Below are positions 1 to 8,342 of a stretch of DNA of 46,998 bases, in pieces. The notes beneath the pieces are model-generated. The model was not told where the DNA came from, searched no databases, and saw only the letters and a program-made list of their open reading frames with translations. The translations under genes were made by a program, and so were the position numbers. How positions within the stretch are numbered: position 1 is the first letter of the stretch; every line of letters begins with the position of its first letter. Origin of the DNA: Bacteroidales bacterium (GTDB lineage: Bacteria; Bacteroidota; Bacteroidia; Bacteroidales; JALTDM01); the NCBI GenBank assembly GCA_027074135.1, contig JALTDM010000260.1, positions 1,413-48,410 on the forward strand, written 5' to 3'.

Positions 1-823
1 GTTTATTACCGATTTTTGTTAGTAAGATTAAATTTTTATTCAAATACGAAAGTCGTTTAATTGCATTTTGTGTAGTTACAACCTTTTTGAACACTGTTTC
101 GGGAATTTTTTCTTGCAAAATTTCGTCAAGGTTCAAAGATATAATTGTCAAAGGTGTTTGCATTTCGTGAGAAGCATTTTCTGTAAATTCTTTTAAAGAT
201 TTATAATCATTCTGAAGTTTTTTAGTTAGTTCTGTTATTGTCTTGTATAGCTTGTTGAATTCATCGATTTTACTCTGTTTTAATTTTAATTCTTTCGGGT
301 ATTCAAATGAAAATTTTTCAATCTCTTTTAAGTTCTCCTCAAAATCTAACCAAATTGTTTTATTGATTTTTTTGGTTGCTATAAACAGAACGAATAATAA
401 AAAAACTAATAAAAAAAGGAAAGGCACAGAAATAGCCAAAAATAGATCATTGCTTTCTAATAGCGAGTGGCGTAACCTGATTATGTATCTTTGATTGCCG
501 ATTTTTATTGTGTGTGTATATTCTAAATATGGTTCTTGTTCATTTTCTCCTTCTGTAGGATCCGGCAAATAAATAATCTTAAATTTATTTATATTTTTAT
601 ATAAATCATTTATTTTTGATGTTTCTATTATTGGATACAAATTTGGGGTATTATGCCTTATTTTTATTTCATTTATTATTGCATCCTCTTTTTCTAGCAT
701 ATCTTCTTTAATCTCACTTAAAATAATATCTTTAAGAATAATGTACCCTAAAATACTTGTGATAATCAGTAAAAAAACAAGTATTATCAGATAAAGTTTG
801 TTTATTTTAGATATGAATTTCAT
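1..823 (-). CDS. Sensor histidine kinase, partial (C-terminus outside window)
   Basis: I translated the minus strand from the ATG at 823 and it stays open for 274 codons to the window edge. Hydrophobic segments at about residues 10-30 and 128-149 flank a roughly 100-residue extracytoplasmic sensor region. A HAMP-like linker is followed by the phospho-acceptor box FTENASHEMQTPL with His219, typical of HisKA kinases. The ATPase domain would lie beyond position 1. The start overlaps the stop of the upstream response regulator by 4 bases (ATGA), so the two are translationally coupled. The stimulus cannot be inferred from the sensor region. Confidence 0.9.
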   Translation of the reverse strand, partial: MKFISKINKLYLIILVFLLIITSILGYIILKDIILSEIKEDMLEKEDAIINEIKIRHNTPNLYPIIETSKINDLYKNINKFKIIYLPDPTEGENEQEPYLEYTHTIKIGNQRYIIRLRHSLLESNDLFLAISVPFLFLLVFLLFVLFIATKKINKTIWLDFEENLKEIEKFSFEYPKELKLKQSKIDEFNKLYKTITELTKKLQNDYKSLKEFTENASHEMQTPLTIISLNLDEILQEKIPETVFKKVVTTQNAIKRLSYLNKNLILLTKIGNK

Positions 824-1497
824 TTATCAGTGAATTTATAACCCATTCCATAAATTGTTTTAATGTAGTTGTTTCCACCCTTTTCTTTTATCTTTTTCCT
901 AAGGTTGTTCAAATGAGTGTATATGAAATCAAAATTATCAACAAGGTCAATGTTATCATTCCACAAATGTTCCGCTATGGATTCTTTAGTTAATACACGG
1001 TTTTTGTTTACGAGAAAATATAAAAGCATATCATATTCCTTTTTGGTAAGTGAAACAGGTTGGTTGTTTATTTTTACTTCTTTACTGTGTATGTTAATTT
1101 CTATTTCATTAAATGTTATGATATTGTTCCTGTCAAATTGATTACGTCGGAGTACAGCTTTAATTCTTGAGTTAAGCTCCGGTAATTGAAAAGGTTTTGT
1201 TATATAATCATCTGCTCCCAGATCGAGTCCACTTATTTTATCGTCTAAAGAATTTTTTGCAGATATAATTATAATACCAGACGCGATATTACTCTTTTTA
1301 ATAATTTTTAATAGTTCTATACCATTACCGTCTGGTAGTGTAATGTCCAATAAAATTATATCATATTCATAGATTGCGATTTTTTCCGACGCCTTTCGAA
1401 AATTTGATGCTAATTCACACACATAACCCTCTTTTGTTAGATAGGAGCTTATTGAATTTAACAATTCTGGTTCGTCTTCTACAATTAAAAGTTTCAT
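820..1497 (-). CDS. OmpR/PhoB-family response regulator
   Basis: The 225-residue protein has a receiver domain with the acidic pair near residues 7-9, phospho-acceptor Asp51 (in ILLDITLPDG) and the conserved Lys in the ITKPF motif near residue 101. A winged-helix DNA-binding domain covers about residues 127-225 (KEYDMLLYFLVN, IYTHLNNLRKK, IKTIYGMGYKF). It is the first gene of a two-gene operon with the histidine kinase. Its promoter faces away from the dcw cluster, and a TAnnTTTG box lies at 1515-1522 (minus), giving a leader of only about ten bases. The target genes are unknown. Confidence 0.93.
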   Translation of the reverse strand: MKLLIVEDEPELLNSISSYLTKEGYVCELASNFRKASEKIAIYEYDIILLDITLPDGNGIELLKIIKKSNIASGIIIISAKNSLDDKISGLDLGADDYITKPFQLPELNSRIKAVLRRNQFDRNNIITFNEIEINIHSKEVKINNQPVSLTKKEYDMLLYFLVNKNRVLTKESIAEHLWNDNIDLVDNFDFIYTHLNNLRKKIKEKGGNNYIKTIYGMGYKFTDK

Positions 1498-1514
1498 TTT
1501 TTAATTATATTTCA

Positions 1515-1522
1515 CAAAGGTA
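1515..1522 (-). promoter_or_regulatory. Putative -7 box (TACCTTTG) of the two-component operon
   Basis: Read on the minus strand the sequence is TACCTTTG, matching the Bacteroidetes -7 consensus TAnnTTTG, 18 bases upstream of the regulator's ATG at 1497. A clear -33 TTTG is not evident. The assignment rests on motif match and distance only. Confidence 0.5.
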
Positions 1523-1708
1523 TGTCATAAATCTAAAGAAAATTTAAAGTTTTTATGCATAAAAAATACAGCTCTGAATTCTTTTAATATTCTGGCTAAC
1601 TCTTTCGGAGTGTTTTTTTCAACAGTTTGTTTTTTTTTGTTGTTTTTTTGTTGTTGAAAACTTTTTCATGTTTTAGTATGTTGGTTTTCAGTTTGTTAGT
1701 GTTTGTTG

Positions 1709-1753
1709 TGGTATAATATGGAAAAAAATGGGAAAAAATGTATTAAAATGGAG
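1709..1753 (+). promoter_or_regulatory. Putative MraZ operator: five TGG units at 10-bp period
   Basis: The pentamers TGGTA (1709), TGGAA (1719), TGGGA (1729), TGTAT (1739) and TGGAG (1749) start exactly ten bases apart. In E. coli, MraZ binds direct repeats of TGGG separated by five bases in front of its own operon, so this array probably binds the MraZ encoded 32 bases downstream. A TATAAT-like stretch (1712-1717) lies inside the array, so bound MraZ could block the promoter. The repeats are seen directly; their binding function is inferred. Confidence 0.7.
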
Positions 1754-1784
1754 AATTTGATATATATTTACCAAAAAAATAAAA

Positions 1785-2243
1785 GTGACCGGATTTGTAG
1801 GAGACATACGGGGAAAGGTAGATTCCAAGGGGAGAGTGGTGTTGCCATCCGCTTTCAAAAGGAAATTGGAAAGCAATATTTCGAAGTTTATTGTCAAAAA
1901 AGATATTTTTGACAATTGCCTCGTATTGTATCCTGAAGACGAATGGAAACGTCAAGTTGAAATTATCCGCAGTAAAATAAATCCCTATAACCGTCAACAT
2001 AATTTGTTTTTAAGAAAGTTTTTTAAAGAAGCTGTTGAGGTTGAATTAGATGCTTTAAATAGGGTGCTCATACCCAAAGCCTTGTTGGATAGTGCCGGTA
2101 TTGCAAAAGATGTTGTATTTATTGGAGAAGTAAGTAAAATCGAGCTTTGGAATCCAAATGAACTTGAAAAGAATATTATTTCCCAAGATAATTTTGCAAA
2201 GTTGGCGGAAGATATTTTTAAAGGAATAGGCGAAAATGAATAG
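1785..2243 (+). CDS. mraZ: Transcriptional regulator MraZ
   Basis: The 152-residue protein has two SpoVT-AbrB-like repeats. The first carries the family core DSKGRVVLPSAFKRKL (about residues 13-28) and the second DALNRVLIPKALLDSAG (about 87-103). I place the start at the GTG at 1785: an in-frame stop lies at 1758-1760, no ATG comes between, and family members begin this close to the FxG motif. MraZ is a ring-forming DNA-binding protein that controls the dcw operon, and the upstream TGG array fits autoregulation. Its end overlaps rsmH by 8 bases. Confidence 0.95.
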   Translation: MTGFVGDIRGKVDSKGRVVLPSAFKRKLESNISKFIVKKDIFDNCLVLYPEDEWKRQVEIIRSKINPYNRQHNLFLRKFFKEAVEVELDALNRVLIPKALLDSAGIAKDVVFIGEVSKIELWNPNELEKNIISQDNFAKLAEDIFKGIGENE

Positions 2244-3144
2244 GAATTATCACATACCTGTGCTTTTGCAAGAAAGCCTTGACGGATTAAATATTAATCC
2301 TAACGGGATTTATGTTGATTTGACTTTTGGTGGAGGAGGTCACTCTTTAGAAATTTTGAAAAGGTTATCTCCCAAAGGCAGGCTCGTTGTTTTTGATACA
2401 GATGAAGATGCTTTTGCGAATTTACCGGAAGATGACAGAATAATACCTGTGAAAAGTAATTTTAAATATTTTATAAATTTTTTGAGGTATAATGATTTGT
2501 TGCCGGTTGACGGTATATTGGCAGATTTGGGAGTGTCGTCTTTTCAGTTTGACAATACCGAAAAAGGTTTTACCTATCGTGATGATGCTCGCTTGGATAT
2601 GAGGATGAATAAAACAGCTGAACTGTCAGCTTATGAAGTTGTAAATGGATATTCTCTCAATGAATTGAAAAGAATTTTTAATAAATACGGGGAAATTTAT
2701 CGTCCTGCTTTTGCTATAGCAAGTGCTATTGTTGAATACAGAAAGTATAATCCTATTAATACTACCGGTGAGCTTGTGAAAGTTGTTGACAAAGCTGTAA
2801 ATGGACGTGCTACACCTAAATTTTTATCGCAGTTGTTTCAAGCTATCCGTATAGAAGTAAATGACGAATTGGAAGCCCTCAAGGGAATGTTGACAAAAAC
2901 TCCTTATGCACTAAAAAGCGGGGGGCGTTTAGTTGTTATTGCTTATCATTCGCTTGAGGATAAGATAGTTAAGTATTTTTTGAAATATAATACATTTATT
3001 AAACCTGAATACGGTGATATTTCAATGCTACAGGAAAAGGTTTTTAAAATTATCAATAAAAAGGTTATAACACCAGGTAGTAAAGAATTAAAAGAAAACA
3101 AGAGGTCAAGAAGTGCAAAATTGAGAATAGCGGAAAGGCTATGA
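2236..3144 (+). CDS. rsmH: 16S rRNA (cytosine-1402-N4)-methyltransferase RsmH (MraW)
   Basis: The 302-residue protein has the SAM-binding motif DLTFGGGGHS (about residues 28-37), DLGVSSFQFD (about 97-106) and the late motif YHSLEDKIVKYF near residue 237. RsmH methylates N4 of C1402 in the ribosomal P site together with RsmI. The length is normal for the family. It overlaps mraZ upstream and the FtsL-like gene downstream (ATGA), as expected for the second gene of a dcw operon. Confidence 0.97.
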   Translation: MNRNYHIPVLLQESLDGLNINPNGIYVDLTFGGGGHSLEILKRLSPKGRLVVFDTDEDAFANLPEDDRIIPVKSNFKYFINFLRYNDLLPVDGILADLGVSSFQFDNTEKGFTYRDDARLDMRMNKTAELSAYEVVNGYSLNELKRIFNKYGEIYRPAFAIASAIVEYRKYNPINTTGELVKVVDKAVNGRATPKFLSQLFQAIRIEVNDELEALKGMLTKTPYALKSGGRLVVIAYHSLEDKIVKYFLKYNTFIKPEYGDISMLQEKVFKIINKKVITPGSKELKENKRSRSAKLRIAERL

Positions 3145-3527
3145 ATGATTCCGGAAACATACATAATGAAGAACAGAAAAATATAGCAAAACGCAAAAAA
3201 GATTTTTCACGACAACTTGGACGTGTTTTAAGGGGTGATTTTTTACACGAAACAACTAAAAAAATAAATAAATACCTGATAATTTTTTTGTTAATGGCTA
3301 TCGGATACATATCATTAAAATATGAGGCAGATACATTAGCTGAAAAAGAAATAAAATTGAAAGAAGGAAATAAACGTTTACGTAATAAACAAGTTACACT
3401 CACTTTTGAACTTATACAAGCCAGTCAGCAATCAAAAGTGGAAGAATTGCTGGAGAAATATGGTATAAACCTGAAAGCACCTACTAATCCGCCTTATGTG
3501 ATTAAAGTTGATAAAGATGGCAAGTAA
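3141..3527 (+). CDS. FtsL-like division protein (Bacteroidetes type)
   Basis: This 128-residue single-pass protein has a basic cytoplasmic N-terminus, one membrane segment at about residues 44-59 (YLIIFLLMAIGYISLKY) and a periplasmic helix likely to form a coiled coil (about 62-110). Sequence similarity to proteobacterial FtsL is low, so the call rests on topology, length and position between rsmH and ftsI, where ftsL always sits. FtsL joins the FtsQ/FtsB scaffold that activates FtsW-FtsI. The start overlaps the rsmH stop, and the end overlaps the ftsI start by 11 bases. Confidence 0.85.
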   Translation: MNDSGNIHNEEQKNIAKRKKDFSRQLGRVLRGDFLHETTKKINKYLIIFLLMAIGYISLKYEADTLAEKEIKLKEGNKRLRNKQVTLTFELIQASQQSKVEELLEKYGINLKAPTNPPYVIKVDKDGK

Positions 3528-5622
3528 AAATAGAGGACTCATATTAAAATTATTGGTCTTATTATTGGGATTCTTGGGACTTGCTATTCTAATTTTGACA
3601 AAAATATGGATATATAAAGTTATAGAGCGTGACAAATGGAGTAAATTACAACAAAAATATGTTTATAAAATAAAAACCATTCCGGCAACACGCGGTAATA
3701 TTTTGTCGGAAAATAATTTTACGCTTGTTACTTCGGTTCCTTTTTATGAAGTGAGGTGGGATGCTAGGGTTGAGAGCCTTACAGATAAAAATTTTAACGA
3801 AAATGTTGATTCGTTGGCTTGTTGCCTTGCACGCATTTTTCATAAATCTAGTAATTATTTTTTCAAAAAGTTGATAAAAGCCAGAACAATAGGGAACAGA
3901 TATACTCTTATTGCAAAAAAAGTAACTTACAACCAACTGGAAAAAATAAAGAAATGCCCGATATTTTCTTGGGGTAAGTTCAAAGGTGGTCTTATTGTAA
4001 ATACCCGAGAAGTGCGTGCCAAATCTTTTGAGTATTCATCTAGGACTCTCGGTTACAAAAGAGAAGACGGAACATGTATTGGTTTGGAGAAGGCTTATGA
4101 CAAATATTTGAGTGGTGTAAACGGTAAAAAACTGGTGCAAAAAATCTCCGGAAGGTATTACCGTGAAGTTAGAAGTGCAGAGAACATTGAGCCGCAAAAT
4201 GGTTATGATATTCGTACTACCCTGAATGTTGAAATTGAAGATATAACCCACAACAGCCTTTTAAGAATGCTGAAAGCTACACAAGCAGACCACGGAGTAG
4301 CTGTTGTTATGGAAGTGAAAACAGGTGATATAAAAGCAATTTCTAACCTGGGCAGGACAAAAGACGGGAATTATGAAGAAAAGTATAATTATGCAATAGG
4401 AGAGTTATATGAACCCGGCTCAACTTTTAAACTTGCTTCAATGATTGTTGCTCTTGATAAAGGAGTGGTAGATTTATATGATACAGTAGATACACGTAAC
4501 GGTACAATAAGATATTATAATCATATAATGAGAGATGCTCATGCAGGCATGGGTAAAATAACAGTAATTGATGCATTTGCTCATTCTTCTAATGTGGGTA
4601 TATCTCAAGTTATTTACAACAATTTTAAAGATCATCCCGAAGACTTTATTGACCGTTTATATGCAATGCATTTGAATGATGTTTTGGGCATTGAAATAAA
4701 AGGAGAAAAAAGACCCGTAATTCATTATCCTGGAGATAAATATTGGTCTGGAATCTCATTGCCTCAAATAGCAATAGGGTATGAAGTTAGAATTACGCCT
4801 TTGCAACTTCTTACTTTATATAATGCTATAGCCAATGGTGGTGAAATGGTAAAACCTAGGTTTGTTACTGCTATTTTGAATCATGGTAAGGTGATAAAAA
4901 AGTTTGAGACTCAAGTCATTGAACCGAGAATTTGTTCGTCTGAAACTGTTAAAAAAGCTCGCAAATTGTTAGAAGCAGTTGTTGAATACGGAACTGCAAG
5001 GGGAATAAAAACACCTTATTATAAAATTGCTGGTAAAACAGGAACAGCTATGTTAGCAAACCGTAATAGCGGTTATAATACTTCAAAAGGTAAGTTTTAC
5101 GTAGCTTCCTTTGTAGGATATTTTCCTTCTGATAATCCTATGTATTCAATTATTGTGACAGTACATAAACCCAAAGGTGCTTATTACGGTAGCCAAGTTG
5201 CAGCACCTGTTTTCAGGGAAATTGCCGATAAAATATATGCTACACAATTCAAGATGCACGAGCCGATAAACATAGCCGATACAATGATTATCAATGCTTC
5301 CGTTCCTATTGTAAAATATGGATATGCTCCTGATATTGAGGCTTTACTGGACGAACTTGATGTGAAATATAACGATAAAGACTTATCATCCGATTGGGCT
5401 GTCACATTTCCCCGTGATAGTGTAATTATTCTAAAAAACAGGTTTATACACAAAGGAATAATGCCTAATGTAAAAGGTATGGGATTACGTGATGCTACAT
5501 ATATATTAAACTCTATGGGGCTCAAGGTAAACCCCGTTGGTGAAGGAACTGTTGTTTACCAGTCGGTAAATCCGGGTCTTAAAGTTTCCAAAGGTCAAGA
5601 AATAATTTTAAAACTATTGTAA
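3517..5622 (+). CDS. ftsI: Septal peptidoglycan transpeptidase (class B PBP) with PASTA domain
   Basis: I choose the ATG at 3517 (701 residues); a TTG at 3508 is possible but less likely. There is an N-terminal membrane segment (about residues 8-28) and a PBP dimer domain. The transpeptidase motifs are S302-T-F-K305 (SxxK), S357-S-N359 and K507-T-G509. The C-terminus is a PASTA repeat (about 650-701, PNVKGMGLRDATYILNSMG). It cross-links septal peptidoglycan with FtsW as the partner glycosyltransferase. The PASTA tail is common in Bacteroidetes and Gram-positive septal PBPs but absent from E. coli FtsI. Confidence 0.96.
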   Translation: MASKNRGLILKLLVLLLGFLGLAILILTKIWIYKVIERDKWSKLQQKYVYKIKTIPATRGNILSENNFTLVTSVPFYEVRWDARVESLTDKNFNENVDSLACCLARIFHKSSNYFFKKLIKARTIGNRYTLIAKKVTYNQLEKIKKCPIFSWGKFKGGLIVNTREVRAKSFEYSSRTLGYKREDGTCIGLEKAYDKYLSGVNGKKLVQKISGRYYREVRSAENIEPQNGYDIRTTLNVEIEDITHNSLLRMLKATQADHGVAVVMEVKTGDIKAISNLGRTKDGNYEEKYNYAIGELYEPGSTFKLASMIVALDKGVVDLYDTVDTRNGTIRYYNHIMRDAHAGMGKITVIDAFAHSSNVGISQVIYNNFKDHPEDFIDRLYAMHLNDVLGIEIKGEKRPVIHYPGDKYWSGISLPQIAIGYEVRITPLQLLTLYNAIANGGEMVKPRFVTAILNHGKVIKKFETQVIEPRICSSETVKKARKLLEAVVEYGTARGIKTPYYKIAGKTGTAMLANRNSGYNTSKGKFYVASFVGYFPSDNPMYSIIVTVHKPKGAYYGSQVAAPVFREIADKIYATQFKMHEPINIADTMIINASVPIVKYGYAPDIEALLDELDVKYNDKDLSSDWAVTFPRDSVIILKNRFIHKGIMPNVKGMGLRDATYILNSMGLKVNPVGEGTVVYQSVNPGLKVSKGQEIILKLL

Positions 5623-5623
5623 A

Positions 5624-7084
5624 ATGATACTTGAAAAGTTATTGAAAAATATAAGCGTAAAAGAAATTGTTGGAGATAAAACCGTTGATATAAAATCAAT
5701 TGAGTTTGATTCCAGAAAAGTTGTAGATGGGGCTATGTTTGTGGCGGTAGAAGGAACAGTAACCGATGGGCACAATTACATAATGAAAGCTGTTGAGGGT
5801 GGTGCTGTTGCAGTTGTGTGCGAAAGAAATCCTTTTGTATTGCCTGAGAGTGTAACTGTTGTGTATGTAGAAGATTCTGCAGATGCATTGGGCAAATTGT
5901 CTTCGGAATTTTACGGGAATCCTTCAAACAATTTAAAGGTTGTAGGTGTAACGGGAACAAATGGCAAAACTACGATAGCGTCACTTTTGTATAAGCTTTT
6001 TGAAAATGCCGGATACAAATGCGGTTTGCTTTCTACAGTAGAAAACAAAATACACGGCAAAGTTTATCCTGCCACACATACGACACCCGCTCCTGTTGCC
6101 ATTCAATCGCTTATGGCGGATATGGTAGCGGAAGGTTGTGAATATTGTTTTATGGAAGTAAGTTCACATTCGGTTGTACAGAAAAGGATTAGCGGTATCA
6201 AGTTTGCCGGAGGAATTTTTACCAACCTTACACACGACCATTTAGATTATCACAAGACTTTTAAAAATTACCGTGATGCCAAAAAGATGTTTTTCGATAA
6301 TCTGCCGGAAGATGCTTTTGCATTATCAAACCTTGACGATAAGAACGGAACATTTTTACTTCAAAATACTGTTGCTAAAAGATATTATTATTCCTTGAAA
6401 AAGACTGCCGATTTTACTGCAAGGATAATTGAAATGGATTTTCATGGTACTCTTCTTAATATAAACGGTGAAGAAGTTTACATAAAACTTTTCGGTGAAT
6501 TTAATATTTATAACATTCTTGCCATATATGGTGCAACAGTGCTGTCTGGTTTGGACGAAGAAAGAGTACTGGTTGAAATAAGCAAGTTAGAACCTGTACG
6601 AGGAAGAATGGAAACTATCAGGTCTATTGACGGCAAGACATTTATTATTGATTATGCACATACGCCCGATGCACTGAAAAATATCTTGGAAACACTTAAC
6701 GAACTGAAAACAACAGGAAGGACTATTATAACCGTTTTTGGTGCTGGTGGCGATAGAGACAAAACAAAACGCCCTGAAATGGGTAAGATTGTGGCATCAT
6801 TGTCCGATATTGTAATTATTAGTTCCGACAACCCTCGTAGTGAAGATCCCGAAGCAATAATGAAAGACATAAAAGACGGCATCAAGTCTGAAAAAGACGA
6901 AGCAAAAACTCTTATGATACCGGACAGGGCAGTGGCAATACGTACATCGGTTTTGATGTCAAAACCGGGTGATATTATACTTATTGCAGGTAAAGGACAC
7001 GAAGAGTATCAGGAAGTGAACGGTGTGCGTCATCATTTTAGCGACAGGGAAGAAGTTTTGAAAAATATAACTCTTTTAAAATAA
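5624..7084 (+). CDS. murE: UDP-MurNAc-tripeptide synthetase (meso-DAP ligase) MurE
   Basis: The 486-residue Mur ligase has the ATP motif GTNGKTT at residues 111-117 and the central-domain THDHLDYHKTF region. Its substrate-selecting motif is D402-N-P-R405, the signature of enzymes adding meso-diaminopimelate rather than lysine. It therefore catalyses ATP-dependent addition of meso-DAP to UDP-MurNAc-Ala-Glu in the cytoplasm, and the organism should have a DAP-type peptidoglycan. The gene starts one base after ftsI. Confidence 0.97.
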   Translation: MILEKLLKNISVKEIVGDKTVDIKSIEFDSRKVVDGAMFVAVEGTVTDGHNYIMKAVEGGAVAVVCERNPFVLPESVTVVYVEDSADALGKLSSEFYGNPSNNLKVVGVTGTNGKTTIASLLYKLFENAGYKCGLLSTVENKIHGKVYPATHTTPAPVAIQSLMADMVAEGCEYCFMEVSSHSVVQKRISGIKFAGGIFTNLTHDHLDYHKTFKNYRDAKKMFFDNLPEDAFALSNLDDKNGTFLLQNTVAKRYYYSLKKTADFTARIIEMDFHGTLLNINGEEVYIKLFGEFNIYNILAIYGATVLSGLDEERVLVEISKLEPVRGRMETIRSIDGKTFIIDYAHTPDALKNILETLNELKTTGRTIITVFGAGGDRDKTKRPEMGKIVASLSDIVIISSDNPRSEDPEAIMKDIKDGIKSEKDEAKTLMIPDRAVAIRTSVLMSKPGDIILIAGKGHEEYQEVNGVRHHFSDREEVLKNITLLK

Positions 7085-7091
7085 ATGGATT

Positions 7092-8342
7092 ATGTTGTAT
7101 TATTTATTTATGTATTTGGATAAACTGGATGTGCCTGGAGCGGGTGTTTTCCGTTATATATCTTTCAGGTCGGGTTTGGCACTTATTACTTCCCTCATCA
7201 TCTCAATGTGGATTGGTAAAAGTATTATTGCTTATTTGCGAAAAAAACAAATAGGTGAAACTGTCAGGCAGCTTGGTCTTCAAGGCGAACAGCAAAAGCA
7301 AGGAACTCCGACAATGGGGGGTATTATTATAATTTTGTCCATTGTAATACCTGTTCTGCTTTTTGCAGATATAGCAAATATTTATGTTATTTTGATGCTT
7401 ATCACCACTCTTTGGTTGGGTACGATTGGCTTTATAGATGATTACATTAAAGTTTTTAAGAAAAATAAAAAAGGACTGGCAGGAAAATTCAAGATACTTG
7501 GACAAGTAGGATTGGGAATATTGGTAGGTGTTGCATTTTATTTCAGTGATGATGTGGTTATCAAAATCAAGCAAGACAATTTTAAAGAAACAACTTATGT
7601 CTCCGAAGAATTAAACACCTTTAACGACAATTACGAAAAACCGGGCTATGTTACAGTAAAATCAACTAAAACTACACTACCGTTTATTAAAAATAATGAG
7701 TTTGATTACAAATCATTAATAGGATTTTTGCCAAAATCTATGCAACAACAATGGGTATGGCTTGTGTTTATTATCGTTACAATTTTTATTATAGCAGGGG
7801 TATCAAATGGTGCGAATCTGAACGACGGTCTTGATGGTCTTGCAGCAGGAACTTCAAGTATAATAGGTGCTACTCTGGGAGTTTTTGCTTACGTGTCCGG
7901 TAATATAATTTTTTCCGATTATTTGAATATTATGTATATACCTCATGTAGGAGAACTCGTAGTGTTTGCAAGCACGTTTATAGGTGCAACAGTTGGTTTT
8001 TTGTGGTATAATTCATATCCGGCTCAGATATTTATGGGTGATACAGGAAGTTTAACGATAGGTGGAATTATTGCCGTTTTTGCTATTGTTGTTCGCAAAG
8101 AATTATTGTTACCTTTACTTGCAGGTACTTTTTTGCTTGAAAGCCTGTCTGTTATGCTCCAAGTTTCCTATTTCAAATACACCAAGCGTAAATACGGTGA
8201 AGGCAGGCGAATTTTCCTTATGTCTCCATTACATCATCATTATCAGAAAAAAGGAATACACGAAAATAAAATTGTAGTAAGATTTTGGATTGTTGCGATA
8301 TTCTTTGCCGTGCTTGCAATTATAACATTAAAAATCAGATAG
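7092..8342 (+). CDS. mraY: Phospho-MurNAc-pentapeptide transferase MraY
   Basis: The 416-residue polytopic membrane enzyme transfers phospho-MurNAc-pentapeptide to undecaprenyl phosphate, making lipid I. It carries the catalytic Asp pair in GFIDDYIKV, the NLNDGLDGLAAG and MGDTGSLTIGG motifs, and the SPLHHHYQKKG motif near the C-terminus. It is longer than the roughly 360-residue E. coli protein because of an extra hydrophilic stretch after the fourth to fifth membrane helix (about residues 160-215), which is usual in Bacteroidetes. The murE stop lies 7 bases upstream and murD follows with no gap. Confidence 0.97.
   Translation: MLYYLFMYLDKLDVPGAGVFRYISFRSGLALITSLIISMWIGKSIIAYLRKKQIGETVRQLGLQGEQQKQGTPTMGGIIIILSIVIPVLLFADIANIYVILMLITTLWLGTIGFIDDYIKVFKKNKKGLAGKFKILGQVGLGILVGVAFYFSDDVVIKIKQDNFKETTYVSEELNTFNDNYEKPGYVTVKSTKTTLPFIKNNEFDYKSLIGFLPKSMQQQWVWLVFIIVTIFIIAGVSNGANLNDGLDGLAAGTSSIIGATLGVFAYVSGNIIFSDYLNIMYIPHVGELVVFASTFIGATVGFLWYNSYPAQIFMGDTGSLTIGGIIAVFAIVVRKELLLPLLAGTFLLESLSVMLQVSYFKYTKRKYGEGRRIFLMSPLHHHYQKKGIHENKIVVRFWIVAIFFAVLAIITLKIR

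Larger units (their letters stand above)
1498..1784. other. Intergenic region between the two-component system and mraZ
   Basis: This 287-base divergent region is T/G-rich on the plus strand. It carries the regulator's -7 box, a 9-bp inverted repeat (arms 1616-1624 and 1652-1660) around poly-T tracts, a weak 4-bp hairpin with a T-run at 1599-1619, and the TGG repeat array in front of mraZ. I see no open frame or RNA gene here. Confidence 0.6.

Noticed and set aside
1599..1619. Terminator or attenuator upstream of mraZ
   Set aside because: The stem is only 4 bp (ACTC/GAGT) and no plus-strand gene lies upstream; a T-rich region would create this by chance.
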